Origin: Opitutia bacterium
GTDB lineage: Bacteria; Verrucomicrobiota; Verrucomicrobiia; Opitutales; Opitutaceae
DNA length: 37,779 nucleotides
Reading direction: 5' to 3'
Assembly: GCA_947474365.1 (NCBI GenBank)
Contig: CANJIU010000097.1
Location: 1 to 37,779 of the forward strand
In this document: positions 24,204-31,985 of the stretch, piece by piece
Layout: every line of letters starts with the position of its first letter
Numbering within the stretch: position 1 is the stretch's first letter
Program-made: the position numbers and the translations under genes
Notes under the pieces: generated by a model
Databases searched by the model: none
What the model was told of the DNA's origin: nothing
What the model saw: the letters and a program-made list of their open reading frames with translations, nothing else

Positions 24204-24677
24204 ATGAAAACCATCCGTAACCTCGTATTATCCTTCATCACGCTCGCGGTTTCCGCCGCGGCGTTTGCAGCCAAACCGATTCCCGGTCCCAAGGGCGGTC
24301 GGATTCTTACGACCGATGCTCCGCATGTTGAGTTCTTCGTCGAGAAGGACCGCACGGTCACCGTGTCGTTCTACGACAAAGCGCTCAAGCCCGTGGCCCT
24401 CACCGGTCAGGTCGTCAGCGCCACCGCCGAAGCCAAAACCGGCAAGGTGCAGCTCGCCTTCGCCGAAAAGAACGGCGCATTTGTCTCGAAAACCGCGTTG
24501 CCGGAGGGCGATGACTATACGGTCGTCGTGCAGGTCCGCGACAACGCGAGCGCAAGGCCGAAGAACTACCGCGTGCTCTACCACGACGAAGTGTGCGGCG
24601 AGTGCAAACGCGCCGAATACGCCTGCATCTGCGACGACGCGGGGAAAGAGCACGATCACGACAAGAAAAAGAAGTGA
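24204..24677 (+). CDS. Exported protein resembling a detached adaptor N-terminal domain
   Basis: The 157-residue product has a signal peptide ending SAAAFAA, then KPIPGPKGGRIL, followed by VEFFVEKDRTVTVSFYD, ALKPVALTG and LPEGDDYTVVVQV. This strand pattern and the GGR(I/L)L opening resemble the extra N-terminal domain found in some CzcB-type adaptors. The C-terminus has CGEC, then CIC, and a His/Asp/Lys-rich tail, a likely metal site. Since the adaptor encoded at 19569 is shortened, this may be the same domain supplied as a separate subunit. The domain resemblance is from memory of pattern only. Confidence 0.6.
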   Translation: MKTIRNLVLSFITLAVSAAAFAAKPIPGPKGGRILTTDAPHVEFFVEKDRTVTVSFYDKALKPVALTGQVVSATAEAKTGKVQLAFAEKNGAFVSKTALPEGDDYTVVVQVRDNASARPKNYRVLYHDEVCGECKRAEYACICDDAGKEHDHDKKKK

Positions 24678-24681
24678 TCCC

Positions 24682-25011
24682 ATGAAGACCATCGTCGCCT
24701 TTATTCGCCCGACCAAGGAAGAAGCCGTCCGCGAAGCGCTGCACGAAGTGCCCGGCATCACCGGAGTGTCGCTCTCCGATGTCCGCGGTTTTGGCCGTGG
24801 CCGGAGCCATGTCGGTGCCGAAGATATTGTCGGTGTCGCGCCGCGCGTGCGAGTGGAGGTCATGGTCAACGACCACCTCGCCGAGGCCGTCGAGTCCGCC
24901 ATCGCCACGGCTGCCCACACGGGGCACCGCGGCGATGGAAAGATCTATGTCCTGCCTCTCGCCTCGGCGCGTCGCATCAGCACCGGTCAGACCGGAAACG
25001 AGGCAGTTTAG
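24682..25011 (+). CDS. PII-like protein (PII-NG type) with shortened T-loop
   Basis: From ATG 24682 the 109-residue product aligns along its whole length with GlnB/GlnK (EALHEVPGITGVSLSDVRGF near the start, TGHRGDGKIYVLP near the end, RISTG last). The T-loop is several residues shorter (GRGRSHVGAEDIVGVAPR) and lacks the Tyr that is uridylylated in GlnB. PII proteins of this kind next to heavy-metal RND pumps were described as the PII-NG group. The likely role is to bind a nucleotide or metal signal and adjust the pump, rather than nitrogen control; this is inference from context. Confidence 0.85.
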   Translation: MKTIVAFIRPTKEEAVREALHEVPGITGVSLSDVRGFGRGRSHVGAEDIVGVAPRVRVEVMVNDHLAEAVESAIATAAHTGHRGDGKIYVLPLASARRISTGQTGNEAV

Positions 25012-25049
25012 AGTCAGGCCGCAGGATCGCGGCACAAACGCTCCCCCCT

Positions 25050-25451
25050 ATGAAAACGACCGGTTTCATCTTCGGTGCCGTCATTCTTTCGGGCTGTGCC
25101 GCGGTCCCGCTGCCGCCCGACGCGGCATCAGTCGCCCTCGTCGCCGTCTCATCCTCCGCGGTGGAGGTTTACCGGCCGCGGTTTCGCATGAAGGAAGGTG
25201 TCCTCACATTGGAGGCTTACATTATGCGCGAGTTCAAAGGCGAAACGACGGCCGACAGCCACATCGACATCGTTTACCTTGACGCGTTCGGCCGGCAATT
25301 GAGCCAAGAGCGGCCGGACCTCACGCCCCACACGCTGCCGCAAACGATGCGAATGCCGAGGCCGCACGCGTATTTGCTCTTCCCGGTCCGTCTGCCCAAC
25401 GGCACAGCCAAGATCGAAGTGCGCGCTGATGAAAGGGTGCATCGTCCCTGA
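25050..25451 (+). CDS. Lipoprotein of the czc accessory family, third copy
   Basis: The 133-residue product has lipobox VILSGC, then AAVPLPPDAASV and the same beta-rich domain as the 23775 protein (VEVYRPRF, LTLEAYIMREFKG, HIDIVYLDAFGR, AKIEVRADE). It is intact, unlike the copy at 23539. It follows the PII-like gene by 39 bp and probably belongs to the same long transcript. It ends the czc accessory set; the epimerase gene starts 22 bp later. Confidence 0.7.
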   Translation: MKTTGFIFGAVILSGCAAVPLPPDAASVALVAVSSSAVEVYRPRFRMKEGVLTLEAYIMREFKGETTADSHIDIVYLDAFGRQLSQERPDLTPHTLPQTMRMPRPHAYLLFPVRLPNGTAKIEVRADERVHRP

Positions 25452-25473
25452 ACCGTTGCGCGCGCCCACGCTC

Positions 25474-26163
25474 ATGTTCGACCGCATCATCGCTCCTTCG
25501 CTTCTCGCCGCCGATTTCGCCCGGCTGGGGGAAGAAGCACGCCGGGTGGAGCAAGCCGGGGCGGACTGGCTGCACCTCGACATCATGGATGGGCTGGTCG
25601 TCCCCAACATTTCGTTCGGCACGGCCGTCGTTTCCGCAGTGCTAAGGCGCACACGACTCCCGTTCGATGTGCAGCTCATGGTGCGGCGCCCGAACGACAT
25701 GCTGTTGAGTTTTGTGGAGGCGGGGGCGAATTGGCTCACGGTTCACGTCGAGTCGGAACACCCCGATGGAGTCCGCAGCACACTCGCGCGGATTCGCGCG
25801 GCGGGCTGCAAAGCCGGATTGGCGCTCAACCCGAAGACACCCCTCAGCGACGCCGAGCCGTTTTTCGACGCGATCGACCTCCTGTTGATTATGACGGTCA
25901 ACCCCGGGTTCGGCGGGCAGACTTTCATTCCCGCTACCGTGGAAAAAATCGAAACCGCTTATGCGAAGCGCGCGGCTGCGGGATGGTCGTTCCGCATCGA
26001 GATCGACGGCGGGGTAAACCGCGAAACCGCCGCGGTGGGATTGCGCGCCGGAGCCGACGTGCTGGTGAGCGGCACGTCGCTCTTTCGAGTCCCAGACATG
26101 GCGGAGGAGATCCGCGAATTGCGTGGATTGCCGGCCCGAAAGGAAACCGCACTTCGCCGGTAA
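25474..26163 (+). CDS. rpe: Ribulose-phosphate 3-epimerase with H67Q metal-ligand change
   Basis: The 229-residue product is a (beta/alpha)8 epimerase of the ribulose-5-phosphate / xylulose-5-phosphate family: N-terminal IIAPSLLAADF, LHLDIMDGLVVPN, MTVNPGFGGQTF and the phosphate-binding EIDGGVN and LVSGTSLF. Numbered from ATG 25474, metal ligands H34, D36 and D178 are in place, but the fourth, normally His67 in DVHLM, is Gln (DVQLM, codon CAG at 25672). The ATG at 25429 lies inside the previous gene and is unlikely. Activity may be kept with another metal or be altered. Its place among metal genes is unusual. Confidence 0.88.
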   Translation: MFDRIIAPSLLAADFARLGEEARRVEQAGADWLHLDIMDGLVVPNISFGTAVVSAVLRRTRLPFDVQLMVRRPNDMLLSFVEAGANWLTVHVESEHPDGVRSTLARIRAAGCKAGLALNPKTPLSDAEPFFDAIDLLLIMTVNPGFGGQTFIPATVEKIETAYAKRAAAGWSFRIEIDGGVNRETAAVGLRAGADVLVSGTSLFRVPDMAEEIRELRGLPARKETALRR

Positions 26164-26240
26164 CGCGGAGCGATTTTTGCCATGATCACGTTTCACTGAA
26201 ACGCCGCTTCCCCCGGGTGCGGCCAAAAGGATAACCCAAC

Positions 26241-26714
26241 ATGAAAACCTCACGAATCCTCCTCGTCACCGCCTTGCTGCTGCCGGGCGCGATGGTCGTT
26301 GCCGCCACTCCCGCCCAGCTCGCCAACGCGGAGGCCGCCGCGGCGGCAGGTGCTTCGTCAAGCATGGTGAGCAAAATGCGGAACGGCTCCGCGCTCACCT
26401 TGGCCGATATTCAGGATTTGGCGCGGCTCCGGGTGCCGGACGACACCACGCTGGCCTATATTCGTTCGACGAAAGCCAGCTATCGATTGACCACGGAGGC
26501 CATCGACGCGCTCCGGGCCGGCGGCGTGAGCGACCGTGTGCTCGATTACCTCTTGCTTACCGGGCCTCTGGAAACGGTGGACTCGGGCCGAATCTATCGC
26601 CCGGCTCCTGCGCGCGGCTATAGCTACCGGCCGTTCCGCACTGCGCCGGGGTTGGGCCGTTTCGGCGGATTTGGCGGGCAACATCGTGGCGGACACCACG
26701 GCGGGCGCCACTGA
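26241..26714 (+). CDS. Exported protein with Gly/His-rich tail
   Basis: The 157-residue product has a signal peptide (SRILLVTALLLPGAMVVAA). Next comes an Ala-rich stretch, then a helical domain with repeated helices (LTLADIQDLARLRVPDDTTL and TEAIDALRAGGVSDRVLDYL). The Arg/Tyr-rich linker ends in GGFGGQHRGGHHGGRH. The His-rich tail suggests metal binding in the periplasm, in line with the genes around it. Family not recognised. A fair ribosome site (AAAAGGATAA) precedes the ATG. The TolC-like gene follows after 52 bp. Confidence 0.65.
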   Translation: MKTSRILLVTALLLPGAMVVAATPAQLANAEAAAAAGASSSMVSKMRNGSALTLADIQDLARLRVPDDTTLAYIRSTKASYRLTTEAIDALRAGGVSDRVLDYLLLTGPLETVDSGRIYRPAPARGYSYRPFRTAPGLGRFGGFGGQHRGGHHGGRH

Positions 26715-26766
26715 GCGCATCGCTGAGTCGACCGGTGCACGAGTCCAGTCAGCAACGCTGAACGCC

Positions 26767-28233
26767 ATGAGAATTCGCCTCTTGGAATTGACTTTCGCCT
26801 CCGTCGAAGTGTGGTCGCGCGTCTGGATACCGCGGGGGCTGACTCCCTCCCGACGGGCCGTCCTTGTGGCTTTGTTTGCAGGAACGGCGGCCTTGGCGAG
26901 CCCCGCACCTCGCCCGACGCTGCCCGAGCGGCTTGATTTGCAGCAAGCGATCGCATTCGCGCTGGAAAACAACTTTGCGATCCGGCAGGCGCGCGAACGC
27001 GTCCGGGCGCAAGAGGGGGTTGTGACCACCGTCACGGCCACCGCCCGTCCGACGATCGCCGCGAGCGCCGACTACCAGCATAGCGAAGTGACAACGATCC
27101 AAACGCAAACCGGGGGGACGCCCCTGTTCGTGCCGGTCGGACCGTCGTGGCGGATGACTATGACCGTCACGCAGACGGTGCTGGCCGGCGGCGGAGTGCG
27201 CGCGTCGCTTCGCGGTGCCGACCTCGCGCGCGAAGCTGCCGTCCTCGATCTTCAAGACGTGATCGACGGGGCGCTCCTGGATGTTCGGCTCCGGTTTTAC
27301 GATGTCCTGCTCGCACGCGAACAGATCGCGGTCGAGGCGCAGAATGTCGAATTGCTCCGCACCCAACTGCACTATGCGACGGCACGCGCGCAGGCGGGGA
27401 CAATCTCGGACTTTGAGCGACTCCGGGCGGAAGTTGCCGTGGCGAACGCCACGGTGCCCCTCATTCAGTCGCAGAATGAATTGCGGCTCAGGGTCGAGGA
27501 TCTGTTTCGTGCGCTCGGCTTTGTGGGCGACAGAACCGACTCTGTTCGAAAGCTACCGGAATTCCTAGGGGCGCTCGCTTTTGAGCCTGCCAGCTTCGAC
27601 TTGATGGCGGCGATGACTGCCGCGCGCACCAATCGGCCCGATCTTCGCCGCCTCGAAAAATTCGTGGCTGCGCGGGAAACGGGCGTTACGGTTGCACGTT
27701 CACGCTACTACCCCAATTTAGTGATCAGTGGCGGCGGCGAGTTGAGAAAGGGACCGACCGATCGCTTCAGGGACTCAAGCGACGGGCTGCGCGTCGGCGC
27801 CCTGTCTCGGGTGGAGGTGAATCCTCGCGCGACCGCTGGAACGATCATCCAAGCCAACTCGCAGCTAGAACAAGCACGGCTCGCCCACAGTGAAGCAACA
27901 CTCGCCGCCGAGGTCGAAGTGCGACGGGCCTATTCCGCCATTGAACAAAGCGCGGAGCTGGCCAATGCCCTGCGACAGACCGTAGGACAGGCGGAGGAGG
28001 CTGTGCGGCTCGCGACCGCGCGTTTCGAGGCGGGTGCGGCGACCCAGCTCGACGTGCTGACAGCGCAAGTGATGCTGACCAAAGCAAAAACGACCCAAAT
28101 TCAGGCTAACCACGGTTACAATGTCGCCGTCGCCCGCTTGCGGAAAGCGACCGGCACGCCGGACTTGGAGTATCGCGGGTCACCCGCTCTCGAGCAACCG
28201 TCTGCCGCACGAGCTGGAACTGCGCCCAAATAG
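26767..28233 (+). CDS. TolC-family outer-membrane efflux protein
   Basis: From ATG 26767 the 488-residue product has a long N-terminal leader with a hydrophobic signal (RRAVLVALFAGTAALASPAP). Two TolC repeats follow (LDLQQAIAFALENNFAIRQA and a second set ending in ARFEAGAATQLDVLTAQVML). It would be the outer membrane duct of an efflux or type I export system. No adaptor or inner-membrane pump lies next to it; the nearest are the czc genes and the downstream P-type ATPase. The exact start is uncertain, as frame-open sequence extends to 26536. Confidence 0.83.
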   Translation: MRIRLLELTFASVEVWSRVWIPRGLTPSRRAVLVALFAGTAALASPAPRPTLPERLDLQQAIAFALENNFAIRQARERVRAQEGVVTTVTATARPTIAASADYQHSEVTTIQTQTGGTPLFVPVGPSWRMTMTVTQTVLAGGGVRASLRGADLAREAAVLDLQDVIDGALLDVRLRFYDVLLAREQIAVEAQNVELLRTQLHYATARAQAGTISDFERLRAEVAVANATVPLIQSQNELRLRVEDLFRALGFVGDRTDSVRKLPEFLGALAFEPASFDLMAAMTAARTNRPDLRRLEKFVAARETGVTVARSRYYPNLVISGGGELRKGPTDRFRDSSDGLRVGALSRVEVNPRATAGTIIQANSQLEQARLAHSEATLAAEVEVRRAYSAIEQSAELANALRQTVGQAEEAVRLATARFEAGAATQLDVLTAQVMLTKAKTTQIQANHGYNVAVARLRKATGTPDLEYRGSPALEQPSAARAGTAPK

Positions 28234-28368
28234 CCCTCCACGCGCCGCCCGGCACCCGATTCTCGTTCATGCGTAAAATCAACGGTCACCCCGTCATTGC
28301 TCCCGCGCGCATATCAACCTGCTCCGACGGCAGGTAGTGCCCGCACTGCAACGCCAACAACCGTGAGA

Positions 28369-28620
28369 ATGTCACGATCCAGTGTTTCCAGACGAGAGCG
28401 AATTCGTCGCCCGGTGAAACCCGAATTTGGCTGGGCCGGGATGATCGTCGGACTTTTTGTCGGCTGGCTGGGGGCAGCGGTCGTCGAAGTCGCTCTCGGG
28501 AAGCCGAAGATGATTATCATGCTGCTGGGCGGATTTGCCGGTGTGTTTCTCGGTGCCGCGTTTGAGGCGGCCCGTTATCTATGGCGCCTGCGCAGCTATC
28601 GCGCGGCGCGAAACCCGTGA
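28369..28620 (+). CDS. Small two-helix membrane protein
   Basis: From ATG 28369 (preceded by GTGAG) the 83-residue product has a basic N-terminus (SRRERIRRPVK) and two membrane helices (WAGMIVGLFVGWLGAAVVEV and MIIMLLGGFAGVFLGAAFEA), then a basic tail. The Gly-rich helices suggest tight packing in an oligomer. A TTG start at 28297 is possible but adds a poor N-terminus. It ends 34 bp before the metal ATPase and is probably co-transcribed with it. Function unknown. Confidence 0.6.
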   Translation: MSRSSVSRRERIRRPVKPEFGWAGMIVGLFVGWLGAAVVEVALGKPKMIIMLLGGFAGVFLGAAFEAARYLWRLRSYRAARNP

Positions 28621-28654
28621 TGCAACCGAAACGATCTTCTCCTCCGAATCTCCC

Positions 28655-30649
28655 ATGAAACCGAATCATGCTCCAACCGAGGCCAAAATTGAGCGTGGCG
28701 ATCAGGATCCTCATGCCGGTCACGACCACGCGGAGGGTGAGCACGAGGGCCGCGCGCACGGCAGCAACCGTGTCGAGTCGATCAGCCTGGTGATTTCGGG
28801 AATACTGGTGGGAGCCGGGCTAATGGCGGAGTGGCTAGGTCTTTTGGGAAAGAAAGGAGTCGCCGCCTTGGCCGTTGGCGGCATGGTGGCGAGCGGTTGG
28901 TTTTTGCTCCCCCAGGCCGGCCGTGCGCTGATCCGATTCCGCCCGGACATCAACCTCCTCGTGGTCATCGCCGCGGTCGGCGCGTCCATTATCGGCGAGT
29001 GGATCGAAGCGGCGGCCGTCGTATTTCTCTTCGGCGTCGCCGAGTGGCTTGAAGGCTGGGCCGACCGCCGCGCCCGGCGGGCCGTGGAGGCGTTGCTCGA
29101 AATCGCGCCGAAGATCGCTTCGGTGAAACGCGACGGAAAGTTCGTCGAGGTTCCCGTCGAGGAAGTCAAAGTCAACGAAACCGTCGCAGTGAAATCCGGG
29201 ATGAGCATCCCGCTCGATGGCGAAGTGCTCGCTGGTGAATCCGCGGTGAATCAGGCGCCCATCACCGGCGAGTCCGTTCCCGTGGATAAAAAACCCGGCG
29301 ATGGGGTGTTTGCCGGCACGGTTAACGGCGAGGGCTCCCTCGAAATCAAGGTCACGAAGATCGCGGGCGACACGACCTTGGCGCGCATCATCCGGCTGGT
29401 GAAGGAAGCGCAGGAGCAAAAAGCGCCGACGCAGCGTTTCGTCGATGTCTTTGCCCGTTACTACACCCCCGTCGTCACGCTCGTCGCGCTGCTGATTTTC
29501 CTCATTCCTCCCCTCGCCATGAATGGCGATTGGTCGCAGTGGCTCTACCGTGCGTGCGTGCTACTCATTATCGCGTGCCCGTGTGCGCTCGTGATTTCCA
29601 CGCCCGTCAGCATCGTCGCGGGCATGGCTGCGCTCGCGAAGCGCGGTGTGCTCGTGAAAGGCGGAGCCCATCTCGAATCCATCGCGAAGCTCAAGGCGCT
29701 CGCCGTGGATAAAACCGGCACGATCACGGAAGGAAAACCGCAGGTGCAGGGCGTCGAAACTCTCAATCAGAAATCAGAACAGAAAATCCTGCGCATCGCC
29801 GCCGCCATCGACGATCACTCGGCGCACCCGCTGGCGAAAGCCGTGGTGGAGTATGCGAAAAAGCAAGGCGTCGAATTTCCGCGCGCCGAAAACTACCAGG
29901 CGCGCAGCGGTCGCGGGGCCGAGGGCTCGGTCGAAGGCCACGACTACTTTGTCGGCAATCACCGCTTCACGCATGAGCTGGGCGTGTGTTCGGAGGAAAT
30001 CGAGCGCCGCCTTGCCGCAGTTGAAAGCAAAGGCCAGTCGGTGGTCGTGGTCGGCCATCGTCCGCACGGTCACTGCAAAGGTGAAGTGCTCGGTATTCTC
30101 GCGGTCGGCGACACGGTGCGGCCCAATGCGGCGGAAGCGATTCGTGCGTTGCACGCCGCTGGTGTTGAATTGGTCGTGATGTTGAGCGGAGACAACCAGC
30201 GCACGGCGGATTCCATCGCAAAACAGGTTGGGATCGACGAAGCGCGCGGCGATTTGCTACCCGCCGACAAAGTCACGGCCGTAAAAGCGCTCCGTGAAAA
30301 GCACGGCTCGGTCGGCATGGTCGGCGATGGCGTGAACGACGCACCCGCAATGGCGACCGCGACCATTGGCATCGCGATGGGTGGAGCGGGCACGGATGCC
30401 GCCATCGAAACAGCGGACGTGACGCTCATGACAGACGACCTCGGCAAGATCGCCGAAACGATCCGGCTCGGTCGCCGCACACTTGGCATCATCCGATTCA
30501 ACATCACCTTCGCCTTGGCGCTTAAAGCGCTCTTCCTCGTCCTGACTCTCATCGGCCACGCGAGCCTGTGGTTGGCGATTTTGGCGGACACGGGCGCAAC
30601 TCTTCTGGTGGTGGCGAATTCACTGCGGCTGCTGCGCTCTTCCGATTAG
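28655..30649 (+). CDS. P1B-type heavy-metal ATPase (Zn/Cd/Pb group)
   Basis: The 664-residue product is a metal-exporting P-type ATPase. Visible are the TGES actuator motif, the intramembrane CPC (ACPCALVIS, ~residue 308), the phosphorylation site DKTGT (D352), the HP motif (SAHPLAK), GDGVND (~557) and the final membrane pair. The CPC motif with this general pattern fits the ZntA/CadA group that exports Zn, Cd and Pb from the cytosol. The N-terminus has no CxxC metal-binding domain; a His-rich stretch (HAGHDHAEGEHEGRAHG) takes its place. The short membrane protein upstream may be a partner. Confidence 0.93.
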   Translation: MKPNHAPTEAKIERGDQDPHAGHDHAEGEHEGRAHGSNRVESISLVISGILVGAGLMAEWLGLLGKKGVAALAVGGMVASGWFLLPQAGRALIRFRPDINLLVVIAAVGASIIGEWIEAAAVVFLFGVAEWLEGWADRRARRAVEALLEIAPKIASVKRDGKFVEVPVEEVKVNETVAVKSGMSIPLDGEVLAGESAVNQAPITGESVPVDKKPGDGVFAGTVNGEGSLEIKVTKIAGDTTLARIIRLVKEAQEQKAPTQRFVDVFARYYTPVVTLVALLIFLIPPLAMNGDWSQWLYRACVLLIIACPCALVISTPVSIVAGMAALAKRGVLVKGGAHLESIAKLKALAVDKTGTITEGKPQVQGVETLNQKSEQKILRIAAAIDDHSAHPLAKAVVEYAKKQGVEFPRAENYQARSGRGAEGSVEGHDYFVGNHRFTHELGVCSEEIERRLAAVESKGQSVVVVGHRPHGHCKGEVLGILAVGDTVRPNAAEAIRALHAAGVELVVMLSGDNQRTADSIAKQVGIDEARGDLLPADKVTAVKALREKHGSVGMVGDGVNDAPAMATATIGIAMGGAGTDAAIETADVTLMTDDLGKIAETIRLGRRTLGIIRFNITFALALKALFLVLTLIGHASLWLAILADTGATLLVVANSLRLLRSSD

Positions 30650-30676
30650 CACGCCGTCGCGCTGACAAAAGTCTGA

Positions 30677-30703
30677 GGGTTTCGGCGTTCCGCCGCGTAT
30701 CAC
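30677..30703 (+). promoter_or_regulatory. Putative ECF sigma promoter (copy 1)
   Basis: GGGTTT at 30677 and GTATCAC at 30697 lie 20 nt apart (start to start), 46 nt before the ATG of the 30749 gene. The same pair at the same spacing precedes three further genes of the GPGPQYW family. The CnrH-like sigma encoded at 32453 is the likely reader. Confidence 0.6.
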
Positions 30704-30748
30704 GATTGCACCCGGATGAGTTCCATCCGGCCAATCAAAATACTCATC

Positions 30749-31183
30749 ATGAAAACCCTCCCGAAATCTCTCCTCGTCGCCGTTCTCGGCTTCGCTTTCA
30801 GTGCTGCGGCCATTGCCGGCCCCGGTCCGCAATATTGGAATCGCTCTGCCTCAACACCAGCTCCAGCGGTCACCAAGCCGGCCAACGACGGCTCCGTCCT
30901 GACCTGCGATCACATGCTCGTGCGCAACACTGGCCCCGGTCGCGGAAGTCCGGCGTGGATTTCTGTGAACTGCACCCCGGAGATGCTGAAGACCAGTGAA
31001 GCGTGCCGGAGCCAATGTGGTGTGGCCGCTGCCGCCAAACCCGAGCCCACCGAGCTGACCTGCAAACACATGCTCGTGCGCAACACCGGTCCCGGTCGCG
31101 GGAGTCCGGCGTGGATTTCGGTGAACTGCACGCCGGAGATGCTGAAATCCAACCCGGAGTGCCAGAGCGCCTGCCGTTCCTGA
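30749..31183 (+). CDS. GPGPQYW-family exported Cys protein, two tandem domains
   Basis: From ATG 30749 the 144-residue product has a signal peptide ending AAAIA, and the mature protein starts GPGPQYWNR. After a Pro/Ala-rich linker come two near-identical ~30-residue Cys units. Each has a Cys, MLVRNTGPGRGSPAWISV, NCTPEMLK and two further Cys (C...C at the end). The single unit of the next gene product is the same module. Four Cys per unit suggest two disulfides or a metal site in the periplasm. It heads the cassette with the CnrYXH-like genes and has its own putative ECF promoter. I know no described family for it. Confidence 0.75.
   Translation: MKTLPKSLLVAVLGFAFSAAAIAGPGPQYWNRSASTPAPAVTKPANDGSVLTCDHMLVRNTGPGRGSPAWISVNCTPEMLKTSEACRSQCGVAAAAKPEPTELTCKHMLVRNTGPGRGSPAWISVNCTPEMLKSNPECQSACRS
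30901..31147 (+). repeat. Tandem duplication of a 91-bp coding unit
   Basis: Positions 30901-30991 and 31057-31147 are highly similar direct copies, differing at few, mostly third-codon, positions. They encode the two Cys units of the 30749 protein. The high DNA similarity indicates a recent duplication or ongoing gene conversion. Confidence 0.8.
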
Positions 31184-31213
31184 TCGCGTCACCCATAGCA
31201 AAAGAAAATCCAA

Positions 31214-31240
31214 GGGATTTTTCCCGCCATCGCGTATCAC
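31214..31240 (+). promoter_or_regulatory. Putative ECF sigma promoter (copy 2)
   Basis: GGGATTT at 31214 and CGTATCAC (GTATCAC at 31234) show the same 20-nt register as the other copies and lie 39 nt before the ATG of the 31279 gene. It could drive this gene and the following anti-sigma/sensor/sigma cassette, giving autoregulation. Confidence 0.6.
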
Positions 31241-31278
31241 CCTCAAAACCCAACCTCAGTTATCAATCCGCCATAACC

Positions 31279-31578
31279 ATGAAAACGCTCACCAAACTCA
31301 TTCTCGTTGCCGCCCTCAGTGGCACTTTTAACGCCGCAGCCGTTGCCGGCCCTGGCCCTCAATTCTGGAATCGTCCCGCCGCCAAACCGGCGACCGTGAC
31401 GGAACCGGTCCGCCCGGCCACGCCACCAGCTAGCTCTGGCCTGACGTGCAGCCGCATGTTGGTGCCCAAAGGCGCGGTCTTCAAACAAGCGCCTTACTCG
31501 GTCGTCACCTGCACGCCCGAAATGATGAAGAACGACTGGCGTTGCCAGCAGGCGTGCGCCGCCGCCGCCAAAGGTTAA
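31279..31578 (+). CDS. GPGPQFW-family exported Cys protein, one domain
   Basis: The 99-residue product has a signal peptide (LTKLILVAALSGTFNAAAVA), mature start GPGPQFWNR, a Pro/Ala-rich linker and one Cys unit: LTCSRMLVPKG, then VVTCTPEMMK, then RCQQAC. This unit is homologous to each of the two in the previous gene, showing one ancestral module. Seen: modular structure and four Cys. Inferred: periplasmic location and metal or thiol chemistry. It is followed by the cnrY-like gene after 62 bp. Confidence 0.72.
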   Translation: MKTLTKLILVAALSGTFNAAAVAGPGPQFWNRPAAKPATVTEPVRPATPPASSGLTCSRMLVPKGAVFKQAPYSVVTCTPEMMKNDWRCQQACAAAAKG

Positions 31579-31640
31579 CTGTGCGGCTTTCCCTTTCGTC
31601 CGATCATTGAAACTGCGGCTAAGCGAAGCACTCCAATCCG

Positions 31641-31985
31641 ATGAAAGAAATCTCAGATCCCAAACTGCGCGAAGTTCTCGCCGCGTGGCAGGTCGCGCCG
31701 CCACTCTCTCCCGATTTCAAGTCCGCAGTCTGGCAGCGCATTGCCACAGAAGAGGCGCGCGACGCGCTCGGTGTCTGGGGTAGGCTGCGCGAATGGCTGG
31801 TGGTTGAACTCCCGCGGCCAGCCTACGCCTCGGCCCTGCTCGTCCTCACGATCGTTTTGAGTTTCACGGCAGCCAACCTGCGGGCGAACTACCAACGTGA
31901 CCAATACCGGTTGGAATCCGCACGCCTGTATCTGGCCGCGATCAATCCGCTTGCGATGACTGCCAACTCGGGGGCCTCGCGATGA
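31641..31985 (+). CDS. Membrane anti-sigma protein, CnrY-like
   Basis: The 114-residue product has a short cytoplasmic helical region (DPKLREVLAAWQVAPPLSPD, FKSAVWQRI), one membrane helix (YASALLVLTIVLSFTAANL, ~residues 62-80) and a short periplasmic tail. It fits the position and build of CnrY, the membrane anchor that holds the sigma factor inactive. Its stop overlaps the sensor gene start (ATGA). The gene order anti-sigma, sensor, sigma is the same as cnrYXH of Cupriavidus. Sequence similarity to CnrY itself cannot be judged by eye. Confidence 0.65.
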   Translation: MKEISDPKLREVLAAWQVAPPLSPDFKSAVWQRIATEEARDALGVWGRLREWLVVELPRPAYASALLVLTIVLSFTAANLRANYQRDQYRLESARLYLAAINPLAMTANSGASR

